Translations under genes and position numbers: made by a program
Notes under the pieces: model-generated
Told to the model about the DNA's origin: nothing
Database searches by the model: none
Seen by the model: the letters and a program-made list of their open reading frames with translations, nothing else
Shown: positions 1 to 7,263 of the stretch, piece by piece
Layout: every line of letters starts with the position of its first letter
Position numbering within the stretch: the first letter of the stretch is position 1
Origin: an uncultured Oscillospiraceae bacterium
GTDB lineage: Bacteria; Bacillota_A; Clostridia; Oscillospirales; Oscillospiraceae
Length of the DNA: 9,783 bases
Direction of reading: 5' to 3'
NCBI GenBank assembly: GCA_944386965.1
Contig: CALXDE010000042.1
Span: 1 to 9,783, forward strand

Positions 1-478
1 CCACCTCGTGGAGGAACTTCTTGTCCCCCTTGGCGGCCTTGGTGGCCTTGTCGATGCGCCGGTCCACCATCTCCACGTCCGCCATGATGAGCTCCAGGTC
101 GATGATGTCGATGTCCCGGATGGGGTCGGTGCTGCCCTCCACATGGATGACGTTGTCATCGTCAAAGCAGCGCACCACATGGACGATGGCGTCGGTCATG
201 CGGATGTTGGAGAGGAACTTGTTCCCCAGGCCCTCGCCCCGGCTGGCGCCTTTGACCAGGCCAGCGATGTCCACAAACTCGATCACCGCCGGGGTGGTCT
301 TTTTGGGGTGGTACATCTCCGAGAGCTTATCCAGCCGGGCATCCGGCACCGCCACCACGCCCACATTGGGGTCGATGGTGCAGAAGGGGTAGTTGGCGCT
401 CTCGGCGCCGGCGTTGGTGATCGCGTTGAAAAGAGTGGATTTGCCCACATTGGGGAGCCCCACGATTCCTAATTTCAT
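1..478 (-). CDS. ychF: YchF, Obg-related ATPase/GTPase (5' part; runs off left edge)
   Basis: This is the N-terminal 159 residues of YchF, a cytoplasmic P-loop NTPase of the Obg/TRAFAC class that binds ribosomes and usually prefers ATP. The sequence starts [18 protein letters not shown]. The Walker A/G1 motif GLPNVGKST lies at residues 7-15, and the G3 motif DIAG lies at 70-73 within [20 protein letters not shown]. The conserved [11 protein letters not shown] switch region is at about 30-40. The ATP-specifying G4 region (NxxE) and the C-terminal TGS domain lie outside the window. The ATG at 478-476 is preceded by AAGGAG (496-491, 12 nt away) and AAGGAT (485-480) directly next to the start. 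The gene has its own promoter (580-608), so it is probably expressed independently of the kinase gene upstream. Family identification is secure; truncation is only by the window edge. Confidence 0.96.
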   Translation of the reverse strand, partial: MKLGIVGLPNVGKSTLFNAITNAGAESANYPFCTIDPNVGVVAVPDARLDKLSEMYHPKKTTPAVIEFVDIAGLVKGASRGEGLGNKFLSNIRMTDAIVHVVRCFDDDNVIHVEGSTDPIRDIDIIDLELIMADVEMVDRRIDKATKAAKGDKKFLHEV

Positions 479-579
479 ATATCCTTACATCTCCTTATTT
501 TTCAAGGCTTTCCGGGTTTTCGCCATGTCCCTTTACGCCATTGTTACGCCAATTGTTCAATGTCCCAGGCAGTATGGAT

Positions 580-608
580 ATTGTACCATGAAGACGCCCT
601 TTTCTCAA
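580..608 (-). promoter_or_regulatory. Sigma-A-like promoter for ychF
   Basis: Read on the minus strand, a -35 TTGAGA (608-603) and a -10 TACAAT (585-580) are separated by exactly 17 nt. Five of six bases match consensus in each box. Transcription would begin near 573, leaving a leader of roughly 95 nt before the ychF ATG. The call rests on sequence match and position alone. Confidence 0.7.
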
Positions 609-662
609 TAGGAAAGTTGCCCGGCGAGGGGCAGGGAGCAGCGGCGGGATAGACTTGGCGGC

Positions 663-677
663 ACAGCGGGGCGCTGT
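663..677 (-). other. Short GC hairpin just after the kinase gene
   Basis: ACAGCG (663-668) and CGCTGT (672-677) form a perfect 6-bp stem with a 3-nt loop, 16 nt past the kinase stop codon. No U-tract follows on the minus strand, so it is not a canonical intrinsic terminator. It may stabilise the mRNA end or aid factor-dependent termination. The rest of the 479-692 gap holds only the ychF promoter and leader. Confidence 0.35.
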
Positions 678-692
678 CCGTCTGGGGGCGCC

Positions 693-2939
693 TCAGCTGC
701 CATAGGGGTAGTAGATGCTGGAATGGAAGGTCATGTTGGGAACATGGGAGATCGGGGACTGATCCGTGTCCCGCTCCACCGCGCCGGTGACCGCCACATC
801 GGTCAAATGCTGCAGACCTGCCAGGGGCGAGAGATCGGTGACCGGCGCGTCATAGTTGTTGGAGTCCACAGTCAGTTCCCGGAGGCTGGTCAGAGCGCTG
901 AGGGCCGAGAGGTCCCCGTGGGCGATCTTGCAGGTGAGATGGAGCTGTGTCAGCTTCGTCAGGGACGAGAGAGGCTCCAGGGAAAGTTCCGGCATGTCAA
1001 TCAGCGGATCTGTGGCGCTGCCGATCCCATACGAAGAGGCGTAGAGCTTCAGGCTCTGCAGATTGGTCAGGCTGGCCAGCGGCGCCAGGGCGTCTCCGCT
1101 CTCCAGCCGGGAGCACAGATGCAGCTCCTGGAGGGCCGTCAGACCGGCCAGGGGTTCCAGGCTCCGGGCCGTCTGCATTCCCAGGAGGGAGAGGCTTTTC
1201 AGCTTGGTCAGGCCCGCCAGAGGGGTGAGGTCGGAGGCCGTGCCGATCACGTCGTAGGAGACGGCCCGGGGGTCATAGGCGGCGCCCCGCAGGGCCAGCG
1301 TTTCCAGTTCTGTGAGGCTGGCCAAGGGGGACAGATCCGATACGCCGGTGAGGCCGTCCATGTTGAGGGATTTCAGGCCCGTCAGACCGGCCAGGGGGGT
1401 GAGGTCCGAGATCATGGCGAAGTCCCCGGAGCTGTGGGTGCGCACAATGACCTCCAGAGATGTCAGCCCCGTCAGATGTTTCAGGAAGGACAGGTCCATA
1501 GCCAGCGCTTCGGGCAGGTCGCTGTACTGGACGATCCGCAGCGTCTCCAGCTGCGTCAGTTCCGACAGGGGGCTCCAGTCGGTGATCCGGCTCTCGGAGA
1601 CGTTCAGGCTGAGCGTTTTCAGATTGATCATATACCGCAGATCCTGGATGTCTTCATTGCCGAGCCCCTCTGTCTGGACGGACATCCCCTGGTCGCTGGT
1701 GCTGAAACGCTCCCCCTGGATGACGATTTCCGGCACCTCCGCCTCCAGCAGTTTCGGCTCCTCCTGGCGCTCCGGCTCCTGGACAACGGGCATCTCGACG
1801 TTCCCGTCAGCGGGGATATCAGGCTCCTGATTGCCCTTCCCGGCAAACAGAAGTCCGCCTACCGCCAAGACCAGCACAAGCAGCACCCCGCCCGCAATTC
1901 CCACCGCCCGGTACCGGGGCTTGGCCTTCCGGGACTGGGGCGGGCGGTGGGGCACCTCCACCACCTGCTGGGACTCGATGGCGTCCAGGAACTCCTGAGC
2001 GCTCTGGAACCGGTCCTCCGGCTGCACGGCCAGACCCTTGAGGATGGCCTTGTCCAGGTACTCCGGGATGTCAATGCCGCACTGGGAGACAGGCACCAGG
2101 GCGTCATTGTCCAATCGTTCCAACGATTCCGGCGGCAGGAAGCCCGTCAGGGCGGCGTAGAAGCAGGCCGCGCAGGAGTACACATCCGTGTAGGGGCCCT
2201 GGCGGCTCCGGCGGATGTACTGCTCTTTCGGAGCATAGCCGACCTTGAGAATCACATCGAGGCTTTTCGATTTGTCGCCGATGCTGTACCTCGCCGAGCC
2301 GAAGTCCAGCAGCTTCACCATGCCGTCTTTGGTGATATAGATGTTGTCCGGCGTCACGTCCCGGTGGATGAATCCCTCGGCGTGGACGGCGGTGAGCGCT
2401 CTTAAAACCGGGATCATCACATTCAGGGCGTCGTCTACGGACACCTTCCCGCCGTGGTTGGCGATGTAGGTCTTGAAGGAGATGCCCTCGATGTAGTCCA
2501 TGACGAAATAGGACGTGCCGTTCTCGTCAAAGTAGCTGGACACACCGGCGATATTCGGGTTGCCCATGAACTTGGCCAGGGTCCGGGCCTCCTCCTGGAA
2601 CCGCTCAGCGCCGTAGGTAAAGTCCTCGCTCCGGCTCTCCACGGCCACCGACACGGTGGCGCCGATGCGGGTGGCAATGTCGTTGGGCATGAACTCTTTG
2701 ACGGCAACCTTGGCGTTCAGCTGGGTGTCCAGGGCCAGATACGTGATGCCGAAACCGCCCTGGCCCAGCACCCGGCCGACGATGTAGCGGCCATTGAGCA
2801 CCGTCCCGGCCCGGAGGGCCACAGGGTATTTCTTCTCGTTCTCCGCCAGGTCAAACCCGCAGTGGGGGCAGGGACCCTCGGTTTCCTTCTCCTGGAAGCA
2901 GTTGTAGCAGATGGGCTTGCCGTGATTCCCGTTTTCCAA
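693..2939 (-). CDS. Zinc-ribbon Ser/Thr protein kinase with TM helix and extracellular LRR domain
   Basis: Predicted 748-residue membrane kinase. A zinc ribbon (Cys 11, 14, 24, 27; CYNC...CPHC) is followed by a Hanks-type kinase domain (about 50-325). Motifs seen are glycine loop GQGGFG (59-64), catalytic Lys81 in VAVKEF, catalytic loop HRDVTPDN (192-199) and DFG (212-214). A basic linker, a TM helix (about 345-367) and a Pro/Glu-rich stalk follow. About eleven LRRs of the DLSPLAGLTxLxxLxL type (SDS22/internalin-like) reach almost to the end. The kinase should be cytoplasmic and the LRRs outside. Thr replaces the usual Lys of HRDxKPxN. The start is taken as TTG at 2939-2937, with GGAGG (2954-2950) 10 nt upstream. 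GTG at 2948 is only 1 nt from that site, and the longer ATG frame (3023) begins upstream of the promoter. Substrate and ligand cannot be read from sequence. The gene appears monocistronic. Confidence 0.9.
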   Translation of the reverse strand: MENGNHGKPICYNCFQEKETEGPCPHCGFDLAENEKKYPVALRAGTVLNGRYIVGRVLGQGGFGITYLALDTQLNAKVAVKEFMPNDIATRIGATVSVAVESRSEDFTYGAERFQEEARTLAKFMGNPNIAGVSSYFDENGTSYFVMDYIEGISFKTYIANHGGKVSVDDALNVMIPVLRALTAVHAEGFIHRDVTPDNIYITKDGMVKLLDFGSARYSIGDKSKSLDVILKVGYAPKEQYIRRSRQGPYTDVYSCAACFYAALTGFLPPESLERLDNDALVPVSQCGIDIPEYLDKAILKGLAVQPEDRFQSAQEFLDAIESQQVVEVPHRPPQSRKAKPRYRAVGIAGGVLLVLVLAVGGLLFAGKGNQEPDIPADGNVEMPVVQEPERQEEPKLLEAEVPEIVIQGERFSTSDQGMSVQTEGLGNEDIQDLRYMINLKTLSLNVSESRITDWSPLSELTQLETLRIVQYSDLPEALAMDLSFLKHLTGLTSLEVIVRTHSSGDFAMISDLTPLAGLTGLKSLNMDGLTGVSDLSPLASLTELETLALRGAAYDPRAVSYDVIGTASDLTPLAGLTKLKSLSLLGMQTARSLEPLAGLTALQELHLCSRLESGDALAPLASLTNLQSLKLYASSYGIGSATDPLIDMPELSLEPLSSLTKLTQLHLTCKIAHGDLSALSALTSLRELTVDSNNYDAPVTDLSPLAGLQHLTDVAVTGAVERDTDQSPISHVPNMTFHSSIYYPYGS

Positions 2940-2975
2940 ATCCGTCACTCCTCCGCCTGAAAATTCTTTGCTCCT

Positions 2976-3004
2976 ATCATACCGTGTTTTGAGGAGGGAA
3001 ACAA
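2976..3004 (-). promoter_or_regulatory. Sigma-A-like promoter for the kinase gene
   Basis: On the minus strand, -35 TTGTTT (3004-2999) and -10 TATGAT (2981-2976) are 17 nt apart. The predicted start site near 2969 leaves a leader of about 30 nt to the TTG start. It also rules out the upstream in-frame ATG at 3023 for this transcript, because that codon lies upstream of the -35 box. Confidence 0.7.
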
Positions 3005-3087
3005 TATGCGCCCGGCATAGCATTCCCCTTGAGGACGAAAAGAGCGGCCTGTGCTGCGCGTAAGGGGCGGAGAAGGTGGGATGCCCG

Positions 3088-3129
3088 AAAAAACGCGGGC
3101 CGCCGATCCGCTTGGATCAACGGCCCGCG
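3088..3129 (-). terminator. Strong intrinsic terminator of the pit-DUF47-ktrB-ktrA operon
   Basis: CGCGGGCCG (3094-3102) pairs with CGGCCCGCG (3121-3129). Inside are two possible G-U pairs, then GATCC (3105-3109) with GGATC (3114-3118) around a 4-nt loop. The whole is a roughly 16-bp stem. On the minus strand it is followed at once by six U residues (A-tract 3088-3093). It lies 65 nt past the ktrA stop and ahead of the kinase promoter, so it separates the two transcription units. The plus-strand side is only moderately T-rich. Confidence 0.93.
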
Positions 3130-3151
3130 CTTTCTCGTTTGTTTGGGGACT

Positions 3152-3166
3152 GCCGGCGCAGCCGGC
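3152..3166 (-). other. Second hairpin between ktrA stop and terminator
   Basis: GCCGGC (3152-3157), a 3-nt loop and GCCGGC (3161-3166) form a perfect 6-bp stem in the ktrA 3' UTR. No U-run follows it, so termination is more likely at the 3088-3129 structure. Its role is unknown; mRNA 3'-end protection is possible. Confidence 0.4.
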
Positions 3167-3194
3167 GTATGGACGGCTGTGAAACCGCCGGGAT

Positions 3195-3866
3195 TCACTG
3201 CTGGATATCCGCCTCAAAAGCGTCGATCTTCTCGATCTTTCCGATGACAGTGACGCTGTCTCCCTCCTGGAAGCGGTACTGGGCGGAGAATTCCACGTCC
3301 GTCTGATGGTTGCGCTCAATGGCGATGATGTTGATGCCATAGGCCCGCCGCACGTCGATCTCTTGAATGGTCTTGCCGATGAGCTTGCCGCCGGCCTGGA
3401 TGCGCCGCACCTCCACGCCATCGTCCAGGGAGATGTAGTCGATCAGATTTCCGGAAATCAGGCGCTTGCCCACGCGCACAGCCATATCCGACTCGGGATA
3501 GACCACCGCGGCGCCCAGCTGCTTGAGGACCTCGCCGTGGACCTGGCTGGTGGCCTTGGCGATTACATGGGGGACGTTCATGTTGATGACCAGCATGGTG
3601 GTCATCACGCTGATGTCGATAGCCTCGCCGATGCAGATGGCCACAGTGCCGCAGTTCTGAATGCCCGTCTCCTCCAGAGCCTCCTGGCTGAGAGACTCCA
3701 CCACAAAGGCGAAGTCGGTGTACTTGCGCGCGGCCTTTACCGCCTGTTCATCCTTGTCGACGGCGATGACCTCCTTACCGGCCTCCGCCAGGGTTCTTAC
3801 CAGGGCGGACCCAAACCGCCCAAGGCCGATAACACCAAAAGATGTAGCTGTATCTTGCTTTTTCAT
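3195..3866 (-). CDS. ktrA: KtrA/TrkA-type RCK regulatory subunit of potassium uptake
   Basis: Cytoplasmic 223-residue RCK protein that in this family forms an octameric ring under KtrB and gates K+ flow in response to bound nucleotide. The N-terminal Rossmann fold carries GLGRFG (14-19) and an acidic residue at the end of the second strand (Asp37, AVDKDE) that contacts the ribose. A second, RCK_C (TrkA_C) domain covers about 140-220. The length fits single-unit KtrA, not the doubled TrkA of enterobacteria. The gene begins 10 nt after the ktrB stop. Its binding site TAAGGA overlaps that stop codon (TAA at 3879-3877) and sits 7 nt before the ATG, which suggests translational coupling and fixed stoichiometry. 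Last gene of the operon, followed by the strong terminator. Confidence 0.93.
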   Translation of the reverse strand: MKKQDTATSFGVIGLGRFGSALVRTLAEAGKEVIAVDKDEQAVKAARKYTDFAFVVESLSQEALEETGIQNCGTVAICIGEAIDISVMTTMLVINMNVPHVIAKATSQVHGEVLKQLGAAVVYPESDMAVRVGKRLISGNLIDYISLDDGVEVRRIQAGGKLIGKTIQEIDVRRAYGINIIAIERNHQTDVEFSAQYRFQEGDSVTVIGKIEKIDAFEADIQQ

Positions 3867-3876
3867 AGTTCATTCC

Positions 3877-5181
3877 TTACCCTATCGTAATAGACTCCTC
3901 GGTGTAGCGGGCGAGGGGCTCCGGCCGGTCGATCCAGATGGACAACAGCGTGAAAGCGCCTACCCGCCCAGCGAACATGGTCAGAATGATGACCAGCTTG
4001 CTCAGGACACACAGACCCGGCGTGATGCCGGTCGACAGACCAACGGTACCAAAGGCGGACACGACCTCAAACAGAATTTGAATAAAGGTGCAGTCCGGCT
4101 CCAGGATGCACAGCAGAAATGTGCTGACAAAGACCACCAGCATCGACAGCAGCGCGATCACCGGCGCCTTTCCCATAGATTCCGCTGAGATGGTCCGGTG
4201 GAACGCGCCGGGGCGGCGTTTGGTAAACACCGAGCGCACATCCTGCATCAAAGCGAAGAAGGTGGTGGTCTTGATACCGCCGCCGGTGGACCCGGGGGAA
4301 GCGCCGATAAACATCAGCACCGTCAGCGTAAAGAGGCCGGCGTTGGTCAGTTCCCCCATGGGGTAAGTGGAGAAGCCGGCGGTACGGGCGGAGACGCTGT
4401 GGAAGAAGCAGCCCATCCAGCTCATATCCTCCGTGGCCTTGAGCAGCAGTGTGCCGCCCAGCAGTAGCGCGATGGTGGTAGTGATGACCACCTTAGAGTG
4501 GAGGGTCAGCTTCCGGAAGCAGCGGCAGCGCTTGATATCCAGAATGACCAGGAAGCCCAGGCCGCCAAAGATGATCAGACCACAGGTGGTCAGGTTCAGC
4601 AGCACGTCCTTCTGATAGGGGATCAGATTCTGCAGATCTCCCAGAACGTCAAAACCGGAGTTGTTGAACGCGGCGATGGAGTGGAAGATGCTGGTCCACA
4701 GCGCCCGGGGCAGGGGATAGTCCTGGGCAAACACGATAAAGCTGAGGACCATGCCCGTTCCCTCGAAGCACAGGGTGGTCAGCAGCACGGCCTTTACCAG
4801 CCGGACCATGCCCTTGAAGGAGTCCACGTTCAGCGCCTCCTTCACCAACAGGCGCCCCTTGATGCTGACGCGCTTGCCGGCGGCCAGAATCAGCCCCACG
4901 CCCACCGATGTGACGCCAAGGCCGCCCACCTGGATCAGCGCCGCCACGACGACTTGACCAAAGAGGGTGAAATGGTCGTACACATCAATGGCGATCAGAC
5001 CGGTGACGCACACGGCGCTGGTGGAGGTAAAGAGCGCGTCGATAAAGGCGACCTCCATGCCCGGCTTCACCGAGATGGGCAATACCAGCAGCACCGCCCC
5101 CAGCAAAATCACCGCGGCAAAGCCCAGGGTGATGAGGCGGCCGGGGGACTGCCGCTTGAGAAATGCAATGAAATGTGACAT
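3877..5181 (-). CDS. ktrB: KtrB/TrkH-type potassium channel-like transporter subunit
   Basis: Integral membrane K+ translocating subunit, 434 residues from ATG 5181. The four pore-loop selectivity segments with their filter glycines are visible: TSAVCVTGL (about Gly61), NNSGFD (173-178), ARTAGFST (about Gly269) and FGTVGLSTG (about Gly381). The Gly-rich intramembrane gate GASPGSTGGGIKTTT lies at about 293-307. The arrangement and length are those of SKT-superfamily KtrB/TrkH proteins. It pairs with KtrA encoded just downstream. The start is uncertain: ATG 5181 has only a weak GACGG upstream, and an in-frame TTG at 5190 is possible. The strong AAGGAG in the gap serves instead a nine-codon reading frame (5223-5194) that is in frame with ktrB but ends in TGA 12 nt before this ATG. 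The N terminus from 5181 already matches the usual family start. Confidence 0.94.
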   Translation of the reverse strand: MSHFIAFLKRQSPGRLITLGFAAVILLGAVLLVLPISVKPGMEVAFIDALFTSTSAVCVTGLIAIDVYDHFTLFGQVVVAALIQVGGLGVTSVGVGLILAAGKRVSIKGRLLVKEALNVDSFKGMVRLVKAVLLTTLCFEGTGMVLSFIVFAQDYPLPRALWTSIFHSIAAFNNSGFDVLGDLQNLIPYQKDVLLNLTTCGLIIFGGLGFLVILDIKRCRCFRKLTLHSKVVITTTIALLLGGTLLLKATEDMSWMGCFFHSVSARTAGFSTYPMGELTNAGLFTLTVLMFIGASPGSTGGGIKTTTFFALMQDVRSVFTKRRPGAFHRTISAESMGKAPVIALLSMLVVFVSTFLLCILEPDCTFIQILFEVVSAFGTVGLSTGITPGLCVLSKLVIILTMFAGRVGAFTLLSIWIDRPEPLARYTEESITIG

Positions 5182-5193
5182 GGTTTTCAACCG

Positions 5194-5223
5194 TCAGGCC
5201 GCCGGACCGGATGCCGGGGCCAT
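5194..5223 (-). CDS. Nine-codon upstream ORF before ktrB (putative)
   Basis: ATG at 5223-5221 opens a reading frame MAPASGPAA that stops at TGA 5196-5194. A strong AAGGAG (5232-5227 region) lies 4-5 nt upstream, whereas ktrB itself has no comparable site. The frame is the same as ktrB. It could be a leader whose translation lets ribosomes reinitiate at ktrB, or the trace of a longer ktrB start cut by a nonsense mutation or sequencing error. Nothing in the peptide itself suggests a function. Confidence 0.35.
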   Translation of the reverse strand: MAPASGPAA

Positions 5224-5247
5224 GACTCTCCTTAGATCCTTTCCTCC

Positions 5248-5871
5248 TCAGGAATTTTTCATGACAACGCTTTCCACCGTGTCCGCCACGTGCTCACAGG
5301 CGTCCATGCATTTTTCCAGATACGTGTAGATCTCGCGCCAGACAATGACCTGAAGCGGGTCGGAACAGGTGGTGTGCAGGGTGCGCAGACTGGAGATAAA
5401 AAGATCATCCGCCTCCTCTTCCATGGTATTGATGTTGACGATATGGTCGTGGAGCGTCTTGGAATGCTTGAAATCCGCAAACTCTCGGGCCATATTTTTC
5501 GCCTCCTCGCAGCAGCGGATGACCACCTCGGACAGCTTGAGCGCGTCCGGGCGGATCACCTGCACATTGTTGCAGTAGAGGCGGAGCAGAACATCCTCGA
5601 TTTTGTCGGTGACCTCATCGATATTCTGGCTCAGCAGGAGGATATCCTCCCGCTCGATGGGGGTGATGAAGGCCTTGGCCAGGACGTTGAGCAGCTCGTG
5701 CTTCTTCACGTCGGCCCCATGCTCCAGGGCGTGCATCTCGTCCAGCCGCTCCTTGATCTGCTGGGGCGAGAAGGAGGCCATCACCTCGTTGAGCAGATGG
5801 GCCGCCTGGCAGGAGTAGTCAATGCACGCGATAAAATTGTCATAATAGAACGAATCCTGTTTCTTTGCCAT
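5248..5871 (-). CDS. DUF47 (PhoU-like) Pit accessory protein
   Basis: Soluble, all-helical 207-residue protein of the DUF47/PhoU-like family (YkaA type), which is typically encoded beside Pit permeases and thought to modulate phosphate transport. It starts MAKKQDSFYYDNF. It contains the repeated acidic and His-containing helices of the family, such as MHALEHGADVKKHEL (about 46-60), the IDEVTDKIEDVLLRL stretch (about 84-98) and NTMEEEADDLF (about 148-158). These Glu/Asp-rich helices resemble the metal-binding E/DxxxD motifs of PhoU. Length is normal for the family. GGGAG lies 8 nt before the ATG. The gene follows pit after a 114-nt gap with three hairpins and precedes ktrB by 66 nt, so it is probably on the same transcript. 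Direct regulation of KtrAB by this protein is not known and would be speculation. Confidence 0.9.
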   Translation of the reverse strand: MAKKQDSFYYDNFIACIDYSCQAAHLLNEVMASFSPQQIKERLDEMHALEHGADVKKHELLNVLAKAFITPIEREDILLLSQNIDEVTDKIEDVLLRLYCNNVQVIRPDALKLSEVVIRCCEEAKNMAREFADFKHSKTLHDHIVNINTMEEEADDLFISSLRTLHTTCSDPLQVIVWREIYTYLEKCMDACEHVADTVESVVMKNS

Positions 5872-5910
5872 ATCCCTTACTCCCTTTTACGATATGTATA
5901 TGTGTAATAT

Positions 5911-5980
5911 GCAGGTTATGCCTGCGGCAGATTGCCTCCCGCTTCCGGGCGCTCCCGGCTGATCGCGGCAGACACGCCGC
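5911..5980 (-). promoter_or_regulatory. Three tandem hairpins in the pit-DUF47 gap
   Basis: The 114-nt gap (5872-5985) contains three perfect 5-bp stems in a row. They are GCGGC/GCCGC (5965-5980, 6-nt loop), CCGGG/CCCGG (5945-5958, 4-nt loop) and GCAGG/CCTGC (5911-5925, 5-nt loop). None is followed by a U-tract on the minus strand. They may set the ratio of pit to downstream mRNA by processing or stabilisation. No convincing internal promoter was found in the gap. Confidence 0.4.
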
Positions 5981-5985
5981 CGCGC

Positions 5986-7038
5986 TTAAAACAGGGCCAT
6001 AAACAGTTTGGCCATCACATAGCTGATGAGGCCGCACCCCGGGAAGGTGAACACCCAGGTCAGCATCATGTCCTTCACCACGCTGAAGTTGATGGCGCTC
6101 AGCCGCTTGACGCACCCCACGCCCATGATGGCGCTGGTCTTGGTGTGGGTGGTGGAGACGGGGATGCCGAAGAGGCTGCTGAGCAGCAGGCAGAACGCCG
6201 CCGACAGGTCCGCGGCAAAGCCCTGGTACTTCTCCAGCTTGACCATGTCCATGCCAACGGATTTGATGATCTTCTCGCCGCCCACGCTGGTGCCCACGCC
6301 CATGACCACGCTGCACAGCAGCATCAGCCACACCGGGATGGTCACGCCGCTGACGCTGCTCTGCCCGTTGCTGAAGGCCATGCCCAGGAACAGCACGCCG
6401 ATGAACTTCTGTCCATCCTGGGCGCCGTGCATGAAGCTCATGGCCGCCGCGCCGAAGATCTCCGCCCCCTGGAAGAAGCGGTTGGTCTTGTGGCGGTTCA
6501 TGCCGGCGCAGACAAGGGCAATGAGCTTGCAGATCACCCAGCCGCAGACAAAGCCCAGCACCAGACTCATGAACAGCCCGTAGAGCACCTTGACCCACTC
6601 GGCCAGGTTGATGCCCTCGATCCCGTTGTGCATGGCGATGGCCGCGCCGGAGAGGCCGGCGATCAGGCTGTGGCTCTCGCTGGTGGGGATGCCGAAGTAC
6701 GAGGCGCCCACACTGTAGACCACAATGGAGAACAGCGCCGCGCACAGGGCGATCAGCGCCTCCTGGGTGTTGCCGCCGAAGTCCACCATGTTGCTGATGG
6801 TGGAGGCCACGGAGGCGTTGATGTGGGTCATCACCAGCACGCCCAGGAAGTTGAAGATGGCGCTGGTGATGATGGCCGACCGGGCCCCCATGCAGCGGGT
6901 GGTGATGCAGGTGGCGATGGCGTTGGGTGCGTCGGTCCAGCCGTTGACAAAGATCACGCCCAGCGTCAGCAGGACCGTGATCAGCAGCACCGGACTGCCG
7001 GTGACCGCATGGAGAAAATACGAGAATGAAACGTCCAT
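5986..7038 (-). CDS. pit: Pit-family inorganic phosphate transporter
   Basis: Integral membrane permease of the PiT family (PF01384 type), 350 residues, expected to take up phosphate (or metal-phosphate) using the ion gradient. The two inverted family signatures are visible: NGWTDAPNAIAT (32-43) near the N terminus and FMHGAQDGQK (about 202-211) in the second half. Each is followed by a matching GIPTSESHS (about 116) or GIPVSTTHTKTSA (about 291) segment, reflecting the internal duplication. Multiple hydrophobic helices lie in between. ATG 7038 is chosen because AAGGAG (7053-7048) lies 9 nt upstream and homologues start close to this point. An in-frame ATG at 7104 would add 22 residues but has no ribosome binding site and would place the leader hairpin inside the gene. 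First gene of the operon; DUF47 follows. Confidence 0.94.
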   Translation of the reverse strand: MDVSFSYFLHAVTGSPVLLITVLLTLGVIFVNGWTDAPNAIATCITTRCMGARSAIITSAIFNFLGVLVMTHINASVASTISNMVDFGGNTQEALIALCAALFSIVVYSVGASYFGIPTSESHSLIAGLSGAAIAMHNGIEGINLAEWVKVLYGLFMSLVLGFVCGWVICKLIALVCAGMNRHKTNRFFQGAEIFGAAAMSFMHGAQDGQKFIGVLFLGMAFSNGQSSVSGVTIPVWLMLLCSVVMGVGTSVGGEKIIKSVGMDMVKLEKYQGFAADLSAAFCLLLSSLFGIPVSTTHTKTSAIMGVGCVKRLSAINFSVVKDMMLTWVFTFPGCGLISYVMAKLFMALF

Positions 7039-7073
7039 ACAATTCGTCTCCTTTTCAGCAAGGGCAGAAAAGA

Positions 7074-7101
7074 GCAGGACCTCTTGAAGTAGAAGTCCTG
7101 C
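7074..7101 (-). promoter_or_regulatory. Attenuator-like hairpin in the pit leader
   Basis: GCAGGAC (7074-7080) pairs with GTCCTGC (7095-7101). A further TCT/AGA pairing sits inside across one mismatch, leaving a 6-nt loop. In the minus-strand transcript the stem is followed directly by UCUUUUCU, and the pit ribosome binding site lies 20 nt further on. This is the shape of a weak intrinsic terminator in a leader, so it may control readthrough into the operon. No known riboswitch class was recognised in the predicted leader of about 175 nt. Confidence 0.4.
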
Positions 7102-7219
7102 CATCCGCAGAAGAAAGGCGCCGTCGCCCTCCTCAAAATCAGATGCTGAGAATAAATAGAGACACAGCTGAACTGCTCCCTATGACAGACTCCACCGCTT
7201 ATTCCAGCAAGCTATGTAC

Positions 7220-7248
7220 AGAGTAGCATGAAAGGGGAATTTCGTCAA
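7220..7248 (-). promoter_or_regulatory. Candidate promoter for the pit operon
   Basis: On the minus strand, -35 TTGACG (7248-7243) and -10 TACTCT (7225-7220) are 17 nt apart, and TGC just before the -10 gives an extended -10 element. The -10 box itself is a weak match. It is the best candidate in the region and would give a leader of about 175 nt. Confidence 0.5.
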
Positions 7249-7263
7249 TAGAAAAATGCGAAT

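Noticed and set aside
760..1640. Periodic DNA repeats that might suggest a repeat array
   Set aside because: The repetition comes from leucine-rich-repeat codons (DLSPLAGLT-like units) and lacks constant repeats and unique spacers of a CRISPR array.
723..2405. 560-codon plus-strand open frame opposite the kinase gene
   Set aside because: Low-complexity Gln/Arg/Gly-rich translation typical of the antisense of GC-rich coding DNA; the minus strand encodes clear kinase and LRR motifs.
2940..3023. 28-residue N-terminal extension of the kinase from ATG 3023
   Set aside because: The extension lies across the predicted promoter and lacks a ribosome binding site; the zinc ribbon starts after the TTG at 2939.
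5840..7042. 400-codon minus-strand frame overlapping pit
   Set aside because: It is another frame of the pit gene; the 5986-7038 frame shows both PiT signatures without interruption, so no frameshift is needed.
7039..7104. 22-residue N-terminal extension of pit from ATG 7104
   Set aside because: No ribosome binding site at 7104, whereas 7038 has AAGGAG at 9 nt and matches the usual family start.
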